This document shows positions 23,278 through 33,609 of a stretch of 64,000 nt of DNA, piece by piece. Position numbers and translations under genes: made by a program. The first letter of the stretch is position 1; each line of letters opens with the position of its first letter. The notes below the pieces were generated by a model. That model did not search any database. It was not told where the DNA came from and saw only the letters and a list, made by a program, of their open reading frames with translations. Where the stretch lies: assembly GCA_963575745.1 (NCBI GenBank), contig CAUYUJ010019615.1, forward strand, positions 1,259,075 to 1,323,074, read 5' to 3'. The stretch comes from Prorocentrum cordatum (taxonomy: Eukaryota; Sar; Dinophyceae; Prorocentrales; Prorocentraceae).

Positions 23278-23812
23278 AAGGCGTCCTCCTCCTCCTCCTC
23301 CTCCTCCTCCTTCTCCTCCTCGTCCCCATCCCCCTCCTCCTCCTCCTCCTCCTCCTCGTCCCCCTCCTCCTCGTCCCCCTCCTCCCCCTCCTCCTCCTCC
23401 TCGTCCCCCTCCTCCTCGTCCCCCTCCTCCCCCTCCTCCTCCTCCCCTCCCCCTCCTCCCCCTCACCCTCCTCCTCCTCCTCCTCCTCCTCCTCCTCCTC
23501 CTCCTCCCTCCTCCTCCTCCCCCCCTCCTCCTCCTCCTCCTCCTCCTCCTCCTCCTCCTCCTCCTCCTCCTCCCCTCCTCCTCCTCTCCCCTCCTCCTCG
23601 TCCCCTTCCTCCCCCTCCTCCTCCTCCTCCCCCTCCCCCTCCTCCCCCTCCCCCTCCTCCTCCTCCTCCTCCTCCTCCTCCTCCTCCTCCTCCCCCTCCT
23701 CCTCCTCCTCCTCCTCTCCTCCTCCTCCTCCTCTCCTCCTCCTCCTCCTCCTCCTCCTCCTCCTCCTCCTCCTCCTCCTCCTCCTCCTCCTCCTCCTCCT
23801 CCTCCCCCGACT
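23278..23812. repeat. (CTC)n tract, 535 bp
   Basis: The longest pyrimidine triplet tract of the window, with CCC and CGTCC interruptions that form a higher-order pattern near 23350-23440 (CTCCTCCTCGTCCCC repeated). Confidence 0.96.
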
Positions 23813-24010
23813 GCTCTCGCCCTCGCAGGGTGCCCGGAGGCAGGACGCAGCCGAGACGCTGAAATCCGGGCTGCTTCGGGCCCAGGAGGGGCTCCGGTGG
23901 CGAGGCCGCCCCCCGGAGCCGGGTCGGGGAGCTGGCTCGTGGCCGAGGCGCGCCGCGGCCAGGGGAGCCCTCTTCATTCGCTTCTCAATGCTGCGCTCCT
24001 GCAGGTACGC

Positions 24011-24206
24011 TTATGTCGGGCGTGTCCCCCTACAGGGGGATTTTCGACGAAAAATGCGAAATACCCCAAAAATCATCAAAAAATAATATTAAGATAGTCC
24101 GGGGACTATGTTTTGAGCATTTTTGTTTTTGCCATTTTGGGGTTTTTAGTGGGGTATTTTTTTTGTTCGTCGAAAATCCCCTTGTAGGGGGACACGCCCG
24201 ACTGAA
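24011..24206. mobile_element. 196-bp TIR element (MITE-like) with 8-bp target duplication
   Basis: The two ends are inverted copies over at least 41 bp with three mismatches. The left end starts TTATGTCGGGCGTGTCCCCC; the complement of the right end starts TTCAGTCGGGCGTGTCCCCC. Similarity continues through TTTTCGACGAA and an AAATACCCCA block to about 60 bp. AGGTACGC flanks both sides (24003-24010 and 24207-24214), an 8-bp target-site duplication. The AT-rich interior has a small palindrome ATAGTCCGGGGACTAT and no coding capacity. 8-bp duplications are typical of hAT-type (also P and Merlin) transposons; the superfamily is not determined. Confidence 0.88.
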
Positions 24207-24577
24207 AGGTACGCCCATCAGAACTCGTAAGACACAATGCAGATCCTCATGGACTCCAGACTCCGCGTCAGAGGCTCAAGAGTCTGGACTGGGCCACAGG
24301 CTTTTTATGTGGCTTCCTTTGTCGTCGCGCTTGTGTTCGTGCAGTGAGGCTCCTGAGATAAGGTCCAGTTCGGGTTTGGAAGGTGCTCGGTGGTTCCTTG
24401 GGTCGGCTGGCGTTCCCTCGCCATTGCGCCGCGAAGCCCCCTCGGCGTTCCTTGGTTTATGGCGCGCGCGCAATCGATTCGCCGAACGGGGCGGATGATC
24501 TAAGGAACGGGGCCCCGAGTAGGGGCTGGGTTCCCTGCGCCGCTGCGAAGATAATGTGCCGCAGGTTCGTTTGGGCC

Positions 24578-24790
24578 GTTCCTTGCGGCGCGCGTTTTGA
24601 GGTTCGCGTGTATAACAATATGCAAAAGTGGTCGCGTTAGGGCCCAATTCCTCGCGCAAGCCCCTCGGTTCATTGCGCGACGTGGTTTGAGGTTCACGCG
24701 CATGCCAAAATATGAAATCTGCAACGTTAGGGCCGAGTTCCTGGCGCTAGCCCGTCGGTTCCTTGCGCGGCGCGGCTTGAGGTCGGTTCC
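24578..24790 (+). repeat. 90-bp tandem repeat
   Basis: Units start at 24578, 24668 and 24758 (GTTCMTTGCG...), two full and one partial. Shared words are TTTGAGGTTC, CGTTAGGGCC and CTCGCGC/TGGCGCT. Single GTTCCTTGCGCGGCGC words continue to about 24985. Confidence 0.85.
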
Positions 24791-24995
24791 TATTCTCGCT
24801 GCTCGTGCGTCCAGTTTTTTATATGAGCAAAAACCCCGCCGTTCCTTGCGCGGCGCTCACCAGTGGCGTTTTTTGTTGTTTCTCCTGTTGCGCGCCGCGG
24901 GCACCCGTTCCTTATGTCTCGGCAGAGGGGGGGTCTCTGTCAAAACGAGAGGCGACGATGAGGGAACGCTTCCCAAAATGGGCTCCGCCGTTCCT

Positions 24996-25002
<7 letters not shown>

Positions 25003-25042
<40 letters not shown>
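25003..25042. repeat. (AT)n microsatellite
   Basis: Pure AT dinucleotides of about 40 bp. Confidence 0.97.
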
Positions 25043-25046
<4 letters not shown>

Positions 25047-25154
25047 GGATTCTGAAAAAAGGGCTTCGTTCCTGATTTAGCGTTCCTTCTGGCAGGGGCC
25101 TGACTGTACATCTGACCCTGGACTACTGCTCTTGGTGTCAGATGCTTCTCACTC

Positions 25155-25300
25155 TAAGCCCAGACACCTGATGCCATGATTGTTTCATGACGTCGACCTT
25201 CAGAGGTCTGGACCCCTTCTCTGGACCGGCTTTTCATCCTGAGTCGTCTTGCTGGCGGTCCCGAGGCCCGGTAGGGGCCCCCAGAGGCCGAACGCATGAC
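25155..25300 (+). repeat. dispersed family C, copy 2
   Basis: Words ATGACGTCGACC, TCTGGACC, GGCTTTTCATCCTGAGTCGT, GGTCCCGAGGCCC and CCCAGAGGCCGAAC are in family order. Confidence 0.75.
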
Positions 25301-25591
25301 AAAAAAGCAACAACCCCAAAAAATATCAAAAACTCCCGTCGTGATTTTCCCATGACTCGAGGGGGGTCGCTGGGAGCAGGGCCGCCGCTCGACGTCTGTG
25401 CACGCGACGCCGCCTGCCTGGCGGCGGCCGGGCCTCCGCGCACCGCACGGGGCGCTCCGAGCGGAGCGGGGCGGCCCCTCGCCCTCCAGGGGTGCGGGAG
25501 GCTCCGCGGCTGCCCGCCCGGAGGGGCTCCCCTCGCCCTCTTGCGGAGGGAGGGCCGGCAGAGGCCCGCTCGGGGCTCTCGGAGGTCGTGG
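25301..25591. other. GC-rich sequence, no gene called
   Basis: Very GC-rich. Overlapping frames are open on both strands, with no domain. Confidence 0.4.
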
Positions 25592-25855
25592 GGTGGACAG
25601 AGCCCCCACCCCGACGTGTCGATTCGTTAGGGGGCCACATGCGAACCCGACCCCTGCCCACCACGACTTTTGAGGGGGAGGGTGGGGTTCGCATGTGGCC
25701 CCCGATTCGTGAACTGTCCGTTGTCGGTTCTCGAGAGGGCGCCGCGACCGTCATGTTCCTTTTCCAGGCTTGCGCCCGCCAGGTGTGGGCCCGAGGTCGT
25801 TTTTACGAAACCACGTGTTACGAAAGGGGCGTTCTGTCCATCCCCAATGAGAGGC
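25592..25855 (+). repeat. dispersed family E, copy interrupted by a 76-bp insertion
   Basis: Same sequence as 18330-18478, split by the element at 25628-25703. The flanks on either side align to the continuous copy at 18.3 kb. Confidence 0.88.
25628..25703. mobile_element. 76-bp TIR micro-element with target duplication and empty site
   Basis: Perfect 19-bp inverted ends, GGGGGCCACATGCGAACCC at 25630-25648 and its complement at 25685-25703. GATTCGT flanks both sides (25621-25627 and 25704-25710). The paralogous copy at 18.35 kb lacks the 76 bp and has a single target-like word. The element has no coding capacity and would need transposase in trans. Confidence 0.88.
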
Positions 25856-26070
25856 CCTGAGATCCTGGCGACTCCACTTTGTCGAGCCAGGCGTTTTGTC
25901 GCTCCATTTCGGGTACCGGGGCCCTCACAGATCGATTCGTCTCGAGAAATGGCGCAGAAAGGTGGGGTCCGGTCGTCCCGTCGTGATGTTCTGCGATGTT
26001 ACATCTTTCTTTGGCAGCGTCGGATCTCAGGAGACGGGGGTCAATGCAAACGGGGGTCAGTCTAGGCTTC
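25856..26070. other. intergenic, nothing recognised
   Basis: Weak similarity to 10630-10760 and 27840-27930 (GCCCTCACAGATCGATTCG..., AATGGCGCAGAAAG). No gene. Confidence 0.4.
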
Positions 26071-26297
26071 CTTGATGGGGTCGGAGTAGATGGGGTCGGA
26101 GATCGCACCGCATCGCCGATGCATCGCCGATGCGGCTCGATGTGCAGCCCGATTTGCTTCACGTCGACGTCGCCGATGCATTGCCGACGTCGACGATGCC
26201 ATCGCCAGTGCATCGCCGACGCATTTTGCCGATGCATTGCCGATGTGTCGCCGATGCGGCGCTATCCGCCGACCCTATCTATTCCGACCCCATCTAG
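26071..26297. mobile_element. family B inverted-repeat element, copy 3 (best preserved)
   Basis: The ends are inverted over about 30 bp: CTTGATGGGGTCGGAGTAGA on the left, and the complement of the right end reads CTAGATGGGGTCGGAATAGA. The interior is a run of GCATCGCCGATGC / GCATTGCCGACGTCGACG words. The element is 227 bp and no target duplication was recognised. It defines the family with copies at 5655 and 10778. Confidence 0.72.
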
Positions 26298-26305
26298 GAG
26301 GCCTC

Positions 26306-26425
26306 TAGTCAGTCAGAGCGATGGATCTCGCAGGATCCTTCAAGGCCAGGGTCGCACTGACCGCCCAGGCTTGGGCGAAGGATCCTGCAGGATCTTGCAG
26401 GATCTCGCAGGATCCTGCAAGGCCT
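26306..26425. repeat. GCAGGATCCTGC palindromic repeats
   Basis: GCAGGATCYTGC / TCTCGCAGGATCC words repeat about every 10 bp. The 12-mer GCAGGATCCTGC is self-complementary. The left part (CAGAGCGATGGATCTCGCAGG) is also similar to 27348-27412. Confidence 0.7.
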
Positions 26426-26799
26426 GACTGACCCGGCTTTGCGCTGACCCGGATCAGTGCGTCCCCGAACGGGTCCCATGCAGGGCGGGCTCTCCCCGGC
26501 GGGGTGGCAATCGACCCAGCCACCGGGCGCAGCCTCGTTCGTTCTTGTGGAGTCGTTTTGTGACGGCCCCGAGGTCCGGCGGTGGTTTCCCCAGGCATGC
26601 TCAGCCACGCGCAGAGGAGGGCTGGGGGAGGGGGGACGGCTGCTTAGAAGCACCCCGCCTCCTTAGAAGGCTGGATGTAAGGCCGTCGCTTTCTCAGCAG
26701 CAGCCTCCTGAGAAGCCTTGCTCCCTCCCTCCCCTCCCTTATGCGCGCCACCAACATGCGATATCCGATATCATGAGGTTGCCAAGACGCGCCTCGCGG
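26426..26799. other. intergenic, nothing recognised
   Basis: No domain-bearing frame or further repeat. Confidence 0.4.
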
Positions 26800-26895
26800 A
26801 AGTCCTGACTCCTTCCCCAGGGCCGGCTTTTCATCGCAAGTCGTTTTGTTGACGGCCCCAGAGCCTGGTAAGGCCCCCCCGAGGCGAACATTTAG
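26800..26895 (+). repeat. dispersed family C, copy 3
   Basis: GGCTTTTCATCGCAAGTCGT, TTTGTTGACGGCCCC and CCCCCCGAGGCGAAC in family order. Confidence 0.7.
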
Positions 26896-27089
26896 TAAGA
26901 CCACCATCCTTTTCTTCGGGACGTTGCATGTTTGGGTCTGCTTGCCCAGGCGGCCTCGGAGGGCCTCGGGGGGAAGCGAGGGTGCCCTCGTGTCCTGTGC
27001 TTCGCGACACTTGCCTCCTGCATTCCTATTGCAATGTGGCCCTCGGAAGGGTCCTGTGTCCTCTCGCGTGTCCTCTCCAATCCCAGGCC

Positions 27090-27215
27090 CCCGACGTCGT
27101 GAATTTTCCCATGACGTCGACCCCAAAGGCTCTGGACCCATTCCCCATGACCATCCTGAGCCGTTTCCATTGACGGCCCCGAGGCCCCGCCAAGTGCCCC
27201 TTAAGGGGCCGACGA
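27090..27215 (+). repeat. dispersed family C, copy 4
   Basis: GACGTCGTGAATTTTCCCAT, GACGTCGACCCC, TCTGGACCCATTCCC and ATTGACGGCCCCGAGGCCCC in family order. Confidence 0.75.
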
Positions 27216-27471
27216 ATTATCGACACGCCGCCCGGCGTGATTTGTGGTCGTGGCTCGGGGGGGGGGTCTGGGAATGCGGGGTCGGCCGGCGCCCGGGCGC
27301 CCCCCCGGGAGTCGGGGCTCCAGGGGCGGGGGTCCGTGCAGGCGGGGGCCAGCCAGAGCGCCGGATCTCGCAGGACTCCGCAGGCCCAGGGGTGCACTGG
27401 CCCGGGCTGGGGTGCGGGATGTCCCGCCCGACTGGCCCGGGTCTGGATTGACCCGGACACGGCGCAGCCGA

Positions 27472-27642
27472 AGGAAGGAAGGAGGAGGAGGAGGACCAGG
27501 ATAATGATAATGATGAGGAGGAGGAGCAGGAGGAGGAGGGGGAGGAGGGGGAGAAGGAGGAGGAGGAGGAGGAGCAGGAGGAGGAGGAGGAGGAGGAGGA
27601 GGCGGAGGAGGAGGAGGAAGAGGAGGAGGAGGAGGAGTAGGA
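27472..27642. repeat. (GGA)n tract
   Basis: Purine triplets with a short GATAATGATAATGATGAGG interruption at about 27500. Confidence 0.95.
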
Positions 27643-28289
27643 GGATCCCCGAAGGAAGCCTCGGCACAGGGGTCAGGCAGGCGGTGGGCACGGCGCTGCC
27701 CTTTCTGGCGCAGCCTTGCTCGGCCGGAGGCGGGCAGAGACGGCCCCCTCGAGATGTCTTGCGCGCACGAGGCACGTCGAAGGCAGGGCCTCCCAAACCC
27801 AGACCCCTCAGGTCGTGAGAGAACGCTGAGATCTTGGCGACTCGAGTTTCTCGAGCCCAGCGTTTTCGCTCACTTTCGACCGAAGATTGGCGCAGAAAGA
27901 TGTTGTCGGGGGTCCGGGCGTGATTTTCTGCGTCGGGTCTCCGGGAAGGCCGGGCCACGGAAACCCATGGGACCCCCTCGCGAGTCGTGAAAGGAGGCGC
28001 GGCGGTCGGTGTTTCGCCGCTTTCGGCCCCTGGTTGCCCCCCGCTTTCGGCCCCCTCGCGAGGCTGTCCCGGGGAAGGGGTCGAGACTTCTTGGCGTCGA
28101 CGGTGATGACAGAGACATGGTGTCGGGGCAGGGCCCCCGAAACCAGGACATTGTTGACCAGCACTTTGAAGATTCCACCTGGACAGAACCATGGACGGAT
28201 AATGTCTCGACCCATGGATGCAGCTATCCGGGGTGCGCCCAGTGTCTTGGTTTGTCTGTACCTCTGCTGTGCGGGCCCGGGCGACTAAG
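27643..28289. other. intergenic, nothing recognised
   Basis: GC-rich with overlapping frames on both strands and no domain. Confidence 0.4.
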
Positions 28290-28450
28290 AAGTCGGCCTG
28301 CCAGCAGGTGCCCCACGGAAGCTCCTCGTCCTCCGCTGCCCCCGGGGGCCCACAGAGGGTCTGGGCCACCTGCGAGCCCCCCAGAGATCGACGAGCAGTG
28401 CGCCCTAAGGTCTCCTGCGTGGCGAGGGCCTCCTCTCGTGTGCGTCTGCT
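28290..28450 (+). repeat. dispersed family F, copy 2
   Basis: AAGAAGTCGGCCTGCCAGCA, GGTGCCCCACGGAA, CCACCTGCGAGCCCC and AGAGATCGACGA are shared with the other two copies. Confidence 0.75.
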
Positions 28451-29285
28451 GTGCTCGCTTCTCCCCCTCGGCGGGGCGAGGCTGCAGTCTGGCACGGCCG
28501 GCGGCGCGGCGCACGCGGCGCCCCCGTCTCGGCACGCCGCGCCCCGAGCTCGCGCCCTGGGTCCTGCGCTGGCGCCCGGCGGGTCGCGCAGGCCGGGCGC
28601 GGATGCCCCCGGATGGCCCCGGGGCGCTCGCGGCTGCCGAGCCTCCAGCGCGCGACGCGGCGTGCAGCCCAGACCAGCGCCGTGGACGGGCCGTCTTCGC
28701 AGGGGCACCCTGCATCCTTCGGTCCTGGCCTTCCTGAGCGCGTTCTCGGCTTCTCCGGCCTTGGGGGGGCCTTTTCAGGGTCGGCGCGTTTGTGTTGCTC
28801 CCCCTGGGCGCACTCCACGAGTCTTGCATCCTGAGGCCCCATCCTCAGGACTTCCTTTTGTGTGACTGTGATGCAGTCCGCTTTCAGAAGTTGGGGAGAC
28901 TGATGCAAAACTGAGCTGCAACGATTATATGAGGCCTTCCAAAAAGGGGCCTCGCCTTCGAGGATCGAAGGAGTTGTCAGGTCTTCCTCGGCGAATGCGG
29001 CGGAAGTGAAATATGCGCCCCCAAGAGGTGACAACTTTTTTCGGATCAGGGTTTCCGATCCGCCAAATGTGGTGGAGGTCCCCAGCGGCCCCCTGACTCC
29101 CAGGAGCGCAGAAGTGCGCACATCGCGCGACGCCAGCGGCCTTGCGCCCGCCAGTCTCACGTGGACGCTGCTTGTTGGAAGAAGCATACCGAATTGAGCC
29201 AACGCAGCCGCGGCTCCGAAGAAACGCCACCCATCTTCGCTCTCTCTTTGTTGTGACGCTCGCTCCCGCACAGCAGGCGCGTCAC
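28451..29285. other. GC-rich sequence, no gene called
   Basis: 28450-28740 is extremely GC-rich with frames open on both strands. The remainder is mixed. No domain. Confidence 0.4.
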
Positions 29286-29460
29286 GTAAGAAATCGGCCT
29301 ACCGGCAGGTGCCCCACGGAACTTTCTTAGCACCCATTGCCGCAGTGACCCACAGGAGCGTTGGGGCACATCAGGACCCTCAAAGATCGACAACGAAGAT
29401 GCCCCAACGTGTCTTACAGCAAGATGTCTAATCGTGTGTGCCTCTACTGTACCCCGCAGC
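29286..29460 (+). repeat. dispersed family F, copy 3
   Basis: AAGAAATCGGCCTACCGGCA, GGTGCCCCACGGAACTTTC and AAAGATCGACAACGA, followed by TCGTGTGTGCCTCTACTGT, which matches TCGTGTGCGTCTGCTGTGC in copy 2. Confidence 0.75.
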
Positions 29461-29983
29461 GCTGGCCTTCCAGGGGAAGCAGCCAAAGATCGACCCGAGC
29501 GCGCCGACGAAGATTAAGGCATATGTGGGCGAACCTTTCTCATGCAGCCGTCTTCTTGTACTGCCTACTGCTCAGATTATCGCCCCAGCCCCTCTTGTAA
29601 GACATGCTGACGTCGGGGGGGAGGCTGTGGATTGTGTGGGGGGGGGGCTCTAGACGTCCCTCGTATCCCAAACAGCACAGCAAGGAAAGGGTCCCAGGAA
29701 GGTTGCCTGACACTCACGTAGGGCTCCAAATACGTAACGGACAGACCGAGTCAGACTAGCGTGGCATTACGACTGCGTCTGTATGCACATGATATCTGGC
29801 AATGAAGACCGGCGTCGGGAAATTTAGTGGCTGAGCATCCAGTCACACGTATGTGCCACTGTTGAGGTTTAGCAATGTTTGCACACACGGTGCTCTACAC
29901 ACATATATAAGGGAATGCATATACTACGTGTGTGTACGTACCATGTGCACCCACTCGCGTACACATTCGCGCATAGCACCTCT
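29461..29983. other. intergenic, nothing recognised
   Basis: Mixed, less GC-rich sequence without gene-like frames. Confidence 0.4.
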
Positions 29984-30075
29984 ATACATATATATATATA
30001 TATATATCTATGTATACACACCTATAGATGTAGATATCTGCGTATATATATAGATATAAACGTGTATATATACAC
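29984..30075. repeat. (AT)n / ATATAC microsatellites
   Basis: ATATATAT run at 29986-30008 and degenerate TATATATA/GATATA to about 30075. Confidence 0.9.
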
Positions 30076-30283
30076 ATCCCAGATCATCCAATACCCAAGA
30101 CACACCCACGTCCAAACAAGAGAAGTTGAAAGTCGATCGTGACCGACAGAGGCATGAAAGTCGATAGCGATGATCAGTTCTGCTGGTCGGTGAATTCGGC
30201 CGGCGAGAATTCGACACCGAGCGCGCGCGAAATTCGATAGCGCGCAAAGTAAATTTTGTAGCGAATATTTCCATAACAAACGT

Positions 30284-30535
30284 TCGTCAACCGTGCGTTC
30301 GCTTGGGCCCGACTGCCGACAAACGCTTGCAAACGTTTGTTGTTGCCCAATGGTGAAAAACAACGTTTGAAAACCGTTGACCACCGAACTGGCACAAACG
30401 TTGAACAAACGTTTTGCAAACGGTTGGCAAACGTTTGACAAACGTTTGGGATTGAGGGCCTGCGTGGCGACACACCACACAGACGTTAGACAAACGGTTG
30501 ACAAACGTTTGGTGAATGTCAACGAACGTTTGCAT
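30284..30535. repeat. cluster of CAAACGTTTG palindromes
   Basis: About twelve CAAACG(T/G)TTG-like words in 250 bp. The perfect self-complementary decamer CAAACGTTTG occurs at 30330, 30428, 30439 and 30502; the 30428/30439 pair is spaced 11 bp. Intervening words are variants such as CAAACGGTTG and CGAACGTTTG. Confidence 0.85.
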
Positions 30536-30899
30536 GAACTGCGGTAGCCCCGAAATGAAATTCGATCATTAGCGCTGAACAGCTAAAATGGGTAACGGCT
30601 GCCGATTGATTCGGGGTGTCGTTTGCAAAAACGAACAATCGATCGCTACCGATTCTAGCTGGCACTGGGGGAAATTGGGTAGCTACTGATTCTTGTTTCG
30701 CGCTACCGATGTTTTCCCGTATCGGATTTTCTGGGATATATCGTATACCGGGGTATTGGGGACCAGGGTCCCGGCCCGGCACGCCCTCCAGGATTCCCCC
30801 CCAATCTCGGCACCAGAAATTTGGACCCCCTCCGGGGCCTCCTGGGCTTCCCTCTGGCCGTTCAAATGATTTCCGGGGAGCACAGATGAGCGACCAGAG
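30536..30899. other. intergenic, nothing recognised
   Basis: Mixed sequence with no domain-bearing frame. Confidence 0.4.
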
Positions 30900-31345
30900 C
30901 GGCCCAGCAGGGCCCCAAGACGCCTCAAGATGGCTTCAAGACAACTGAAGAGCCCCCAGGAGGCGCCCAAGACTCCCCGAGAAGGCTCCAAGATCCTCCT
31001 CAAGAGGGCCCCGCTTTTGGAAAACGTATAGATTCAGCATATCAATTTATAGGTTGAAGCAACGTCCAAGACGGCCCAAGAGGCACCCAAGATCGCCCCA
31101 TGACGGCCCAAGAGGCCCCCAAGAGAGCCCCAAAACGGCCCAAGAGAGCCCCAGAGGCGCCCAAGATGGTTGTAGATGGCCCATAGAGGGGCCCACGAGG
31201 GGCAACTCCAACTCACATTTCCCGTCTGGGGGCCCATCTTGAGCGTCTTGGATCGATCGTTCGGCGACTCGGGGCCCTCTTGCACTGTCTTGAGGGCCCT
31301 CTTGGTCCGTCTTGGGGCGCTCTTGGGCCCGAAAAGGTCACGCGA
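30900..31345. repeat. CCAAGACGGCCC array that reverses polarity
   Basis: CCCAAGACGGCCC-type words run on the + strand to about 31180. From about 31230 they appear as the complement (GTCTTGGG, GGGCCCTCTTG). A 60-bp AT-richer spacer lies at 31020-31070, as in the related array at 6.4-6.8 kb. Confidence 0.78.
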
Positions 31346-31494
31346 CAAGCCCCGAGAAGACGCAGGAAGGCTCAGGAGATTCATGAGTTTGGGCTCCGGG
31401 CCCCTTGAAGACTCCTGAGGACTGCGCAGGGGATTGGGTGGCAGACCTGAGGACAAGCCCATTCCGTACCCAGCGGCACGGTGATGGATATCTA

Positions 31495-31598
31495 TTCTCT
31501 CTCTCTCTCTCCCTTTGCACACTTGTACGTATGTATATGGGTATTTCCCTATCGTCTCTCTCTCTCTTTCTTTCTCTCTCTCTCTCTTTTTTTTGTTT

Positions 31599-31629
<31 letters not shown>

Positions 31630-31656
31630 AGTGTTTGTACACACACGCACACATAC

Positions 31657-31687
<31 letters not shown>

Positions 31688-31690
31688 GGA
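31495..31690. repeat. (CT)n and (AT)n microsatellites
   Basis: TCTCTC runs at 31495-31615 and (AT)n at 31614-31630 and 31661-31687. Confidence 0.95.
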
Positions 31691-31879
31691 GTAGGCCTTG
31701 GGCGTGCCCGGGACGGAGACCACGGATACACATGGGTGCCGCAAGGGCTACATGGGGCGTCTCGTGGTTTCCAAAATACTTGTGGTCGCACAGAGGGCCC
31801 ACAAATTTGTCCGGCAGTCTACAAGACTGGGTCTAGCATAACCCGAGACACCGAAGATGTGTTCTGAACGGGCTCCGAA

Positions 31880-32200
31880 GGCTTCCAGGCTGCGCCAGGA
31901 CGGCCCCTGGCCAGCTTCAGTGCGCGCTCGAGGCCCCAGACCAGTACCCAGAGTGGCAACAATAATTGATTTCGCTAGTGTTTTTCATTGCTTCCGGTGC
32001 CCTCTCTTTGTCCACATTCTGACATTGAATGCCAGAATGCCCACGAGGCCCACGAGGCCTCCGACACCGCCTCAGGAGGGGCCCAGCGGCCCCCAGGAAG
32101 GCCCTGGGACGGCATAAGGGCTGCATGACTCTTCCAGGGGCACCCAAAACGGCCCACGAGGCCTTCGAGACGGCCACGAGATGGGCTCCAGAGGGGGGGA
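31880..32200 (+). repeat. dispersed family G, copy 1
   Basis: Pairs with 59540-59860: AGGACGGCCCC, CGAGGCCCCAGACNAGT, GATTTCGCTAGTGTTTTT (GGTTTCGCTAGGGTTTGT in the other copy), GGCCTCC, ACCGCCTCAGGA and CATGACTC occur in the same order. Confidence 0.75.
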
Positions 32201-33062
32201 CATGAACCGAAACTCTTCACGCTTCGCGTATCCCCACCAGCCTGCCCTCCTCCCCTCCTCCTGGCGCTCTGGGTACGATGGTGGCGCCCCATCGGCTTGT
32301 GGCACTCACAGGACTCGCAAGTCTCCAGGCTGCTCGCTGGCAGGCCACAGGTGAAGGGGCTGGGCCAGTACGGGCTTCCCCCATGGGCCGCAGTGGCCAG
32401 GGGCAGTCCTCATCGCGGACGGTGTCACCGCAGTGTCAGGCCTTGGCCTTAGTCCACGTGCGTCCTCCTGGAGAGTGAGGTGCACTTACACTGCGTTCCC
32501 CTATGGTATCAGTGGGCTCCGCTTGTGGGGTACGGCTGAAATAACCCTCCCCGCTGCTCTAGGCCTCCATGCTTACAGGCCAGCTCGCTCACGTGGTAAG
32601 GCTACGGGCTGCGGCTTCCACCCAATCACGATGGTGCCGACAAGCGACAGTCGCCCTTCACCGTGCCTGGGGCACGGCAGACGCCTGTCGGCGTGTTCAG
32701 TGAGTCTCAGTGAGCTAGTCGCCTCGCAATTGGGATGCACTGGGTCATCTCCTGGAGTGAGGATGCATAGTTGCGGGCCACGGCGCGCCATTTTGACACG
32801 TGCTGTGGCAGCATGTTTGGGACCTGAGCAGGGCACGCTCTTCAGTCAGAGTACCTAGCGGTGGCTCACACCGTGCGTGTAGGTTGTCCGCCTTTGGCAC
32901 CTTCCATATCTTGTCGACGGAGCTCTTCATTTGTGCTCTTGTGGTCCTCGATGAGCACCGGGTGCTCCGTGAGTGAGGGTTTCCTACTGGCTGTCTCGTC
33001 GCCACTTGCTCCGTTCTCTCTGTCTGTAGGTGTTTCCCCTGCTGCCTACAGCTGCATTGGCC
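32201..33062. other. intergenic, nothing recognised
   Basis: No domain-bearing frame or repeat noticed. Confidence 0.4.
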
Positions 33063-33340
33063 GTTGCGGCTGCACGGGTACAGGCCCCGTGCGTGCTGTG
33101 GTTGGCCAGTGGTCGCTGCTTGCGGGCGCCGTTTGGGCGGCTCCTCGCTTGCTCGCGCTTCCGTTCGCCCGCCGCTCCCGCCGCCTTCGGCTGGTTTGGC
33201 CTCTGCGGCTGCACAGGTGCAGGCTGTGCGTGCCTCGCGGCTGGCTGCTTGTGTTTGTTTCTTCGCGAGTTGGCGCCGTCAGGGCGGCTCCTCGCTGGCT
33301 TACGCCGGCCGTGGCCTTAATTGGTCCTTGCATGTGCACT
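33063..33340 (+). repeat. diverged tandem duplication, about 139 bp
   Basis: GCGGCTGCACGGGTACAGG at 33066 and GCGGCTGCACAGGTGCAGG at 33205. Each is followed by GTGCGTGC and later GGGCGGCTCCTCGCTKGC. Confidence 0.7.
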
Positions 33341-33609
33341 CCGCGCGTTCTCGCGCTAATTATCTTGCGCTGTGCCCCAGCCTCGGTACTCACGCCCTCT
33401 GGACTTTTCCTTGCGGGCCGCTAATCAAAAAAGTATCCCCACCAGCCCATTCAGAAGCCCTGCACATGAGAGCTGACGGGGAAAGGGACGAAGAGACACA
33501 TCTAGGGAAACAAAGCGGGCAACCAGGGTGAACAGAGAGACTGCTGGGAGCAAGGGGGTGACCTTGGAAGGCCTCTTCGGGTCATCCCTGGGGGCCGCGT
33601 GGGGGCGAG
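33341..33609. other. intergenic, nothing recognised
   Basis: No gene or repeat seen. Confidence 0.4.

Noticed and set aside
24128-24142. GCCATTTTGG match to the spliced leader inside the 24-kb TIR element
   Set aside because: The match stops after 10 bases, lacks the CTCAAG end and lies inside a transposable element with no gene downstream.
27026-28708. 560-codon reverse frame
   Set aside because: Runs through a (GGA)n tract as poly-Leu and through GC-rich DNA that is open on both strands; no domain and no consistent composition.
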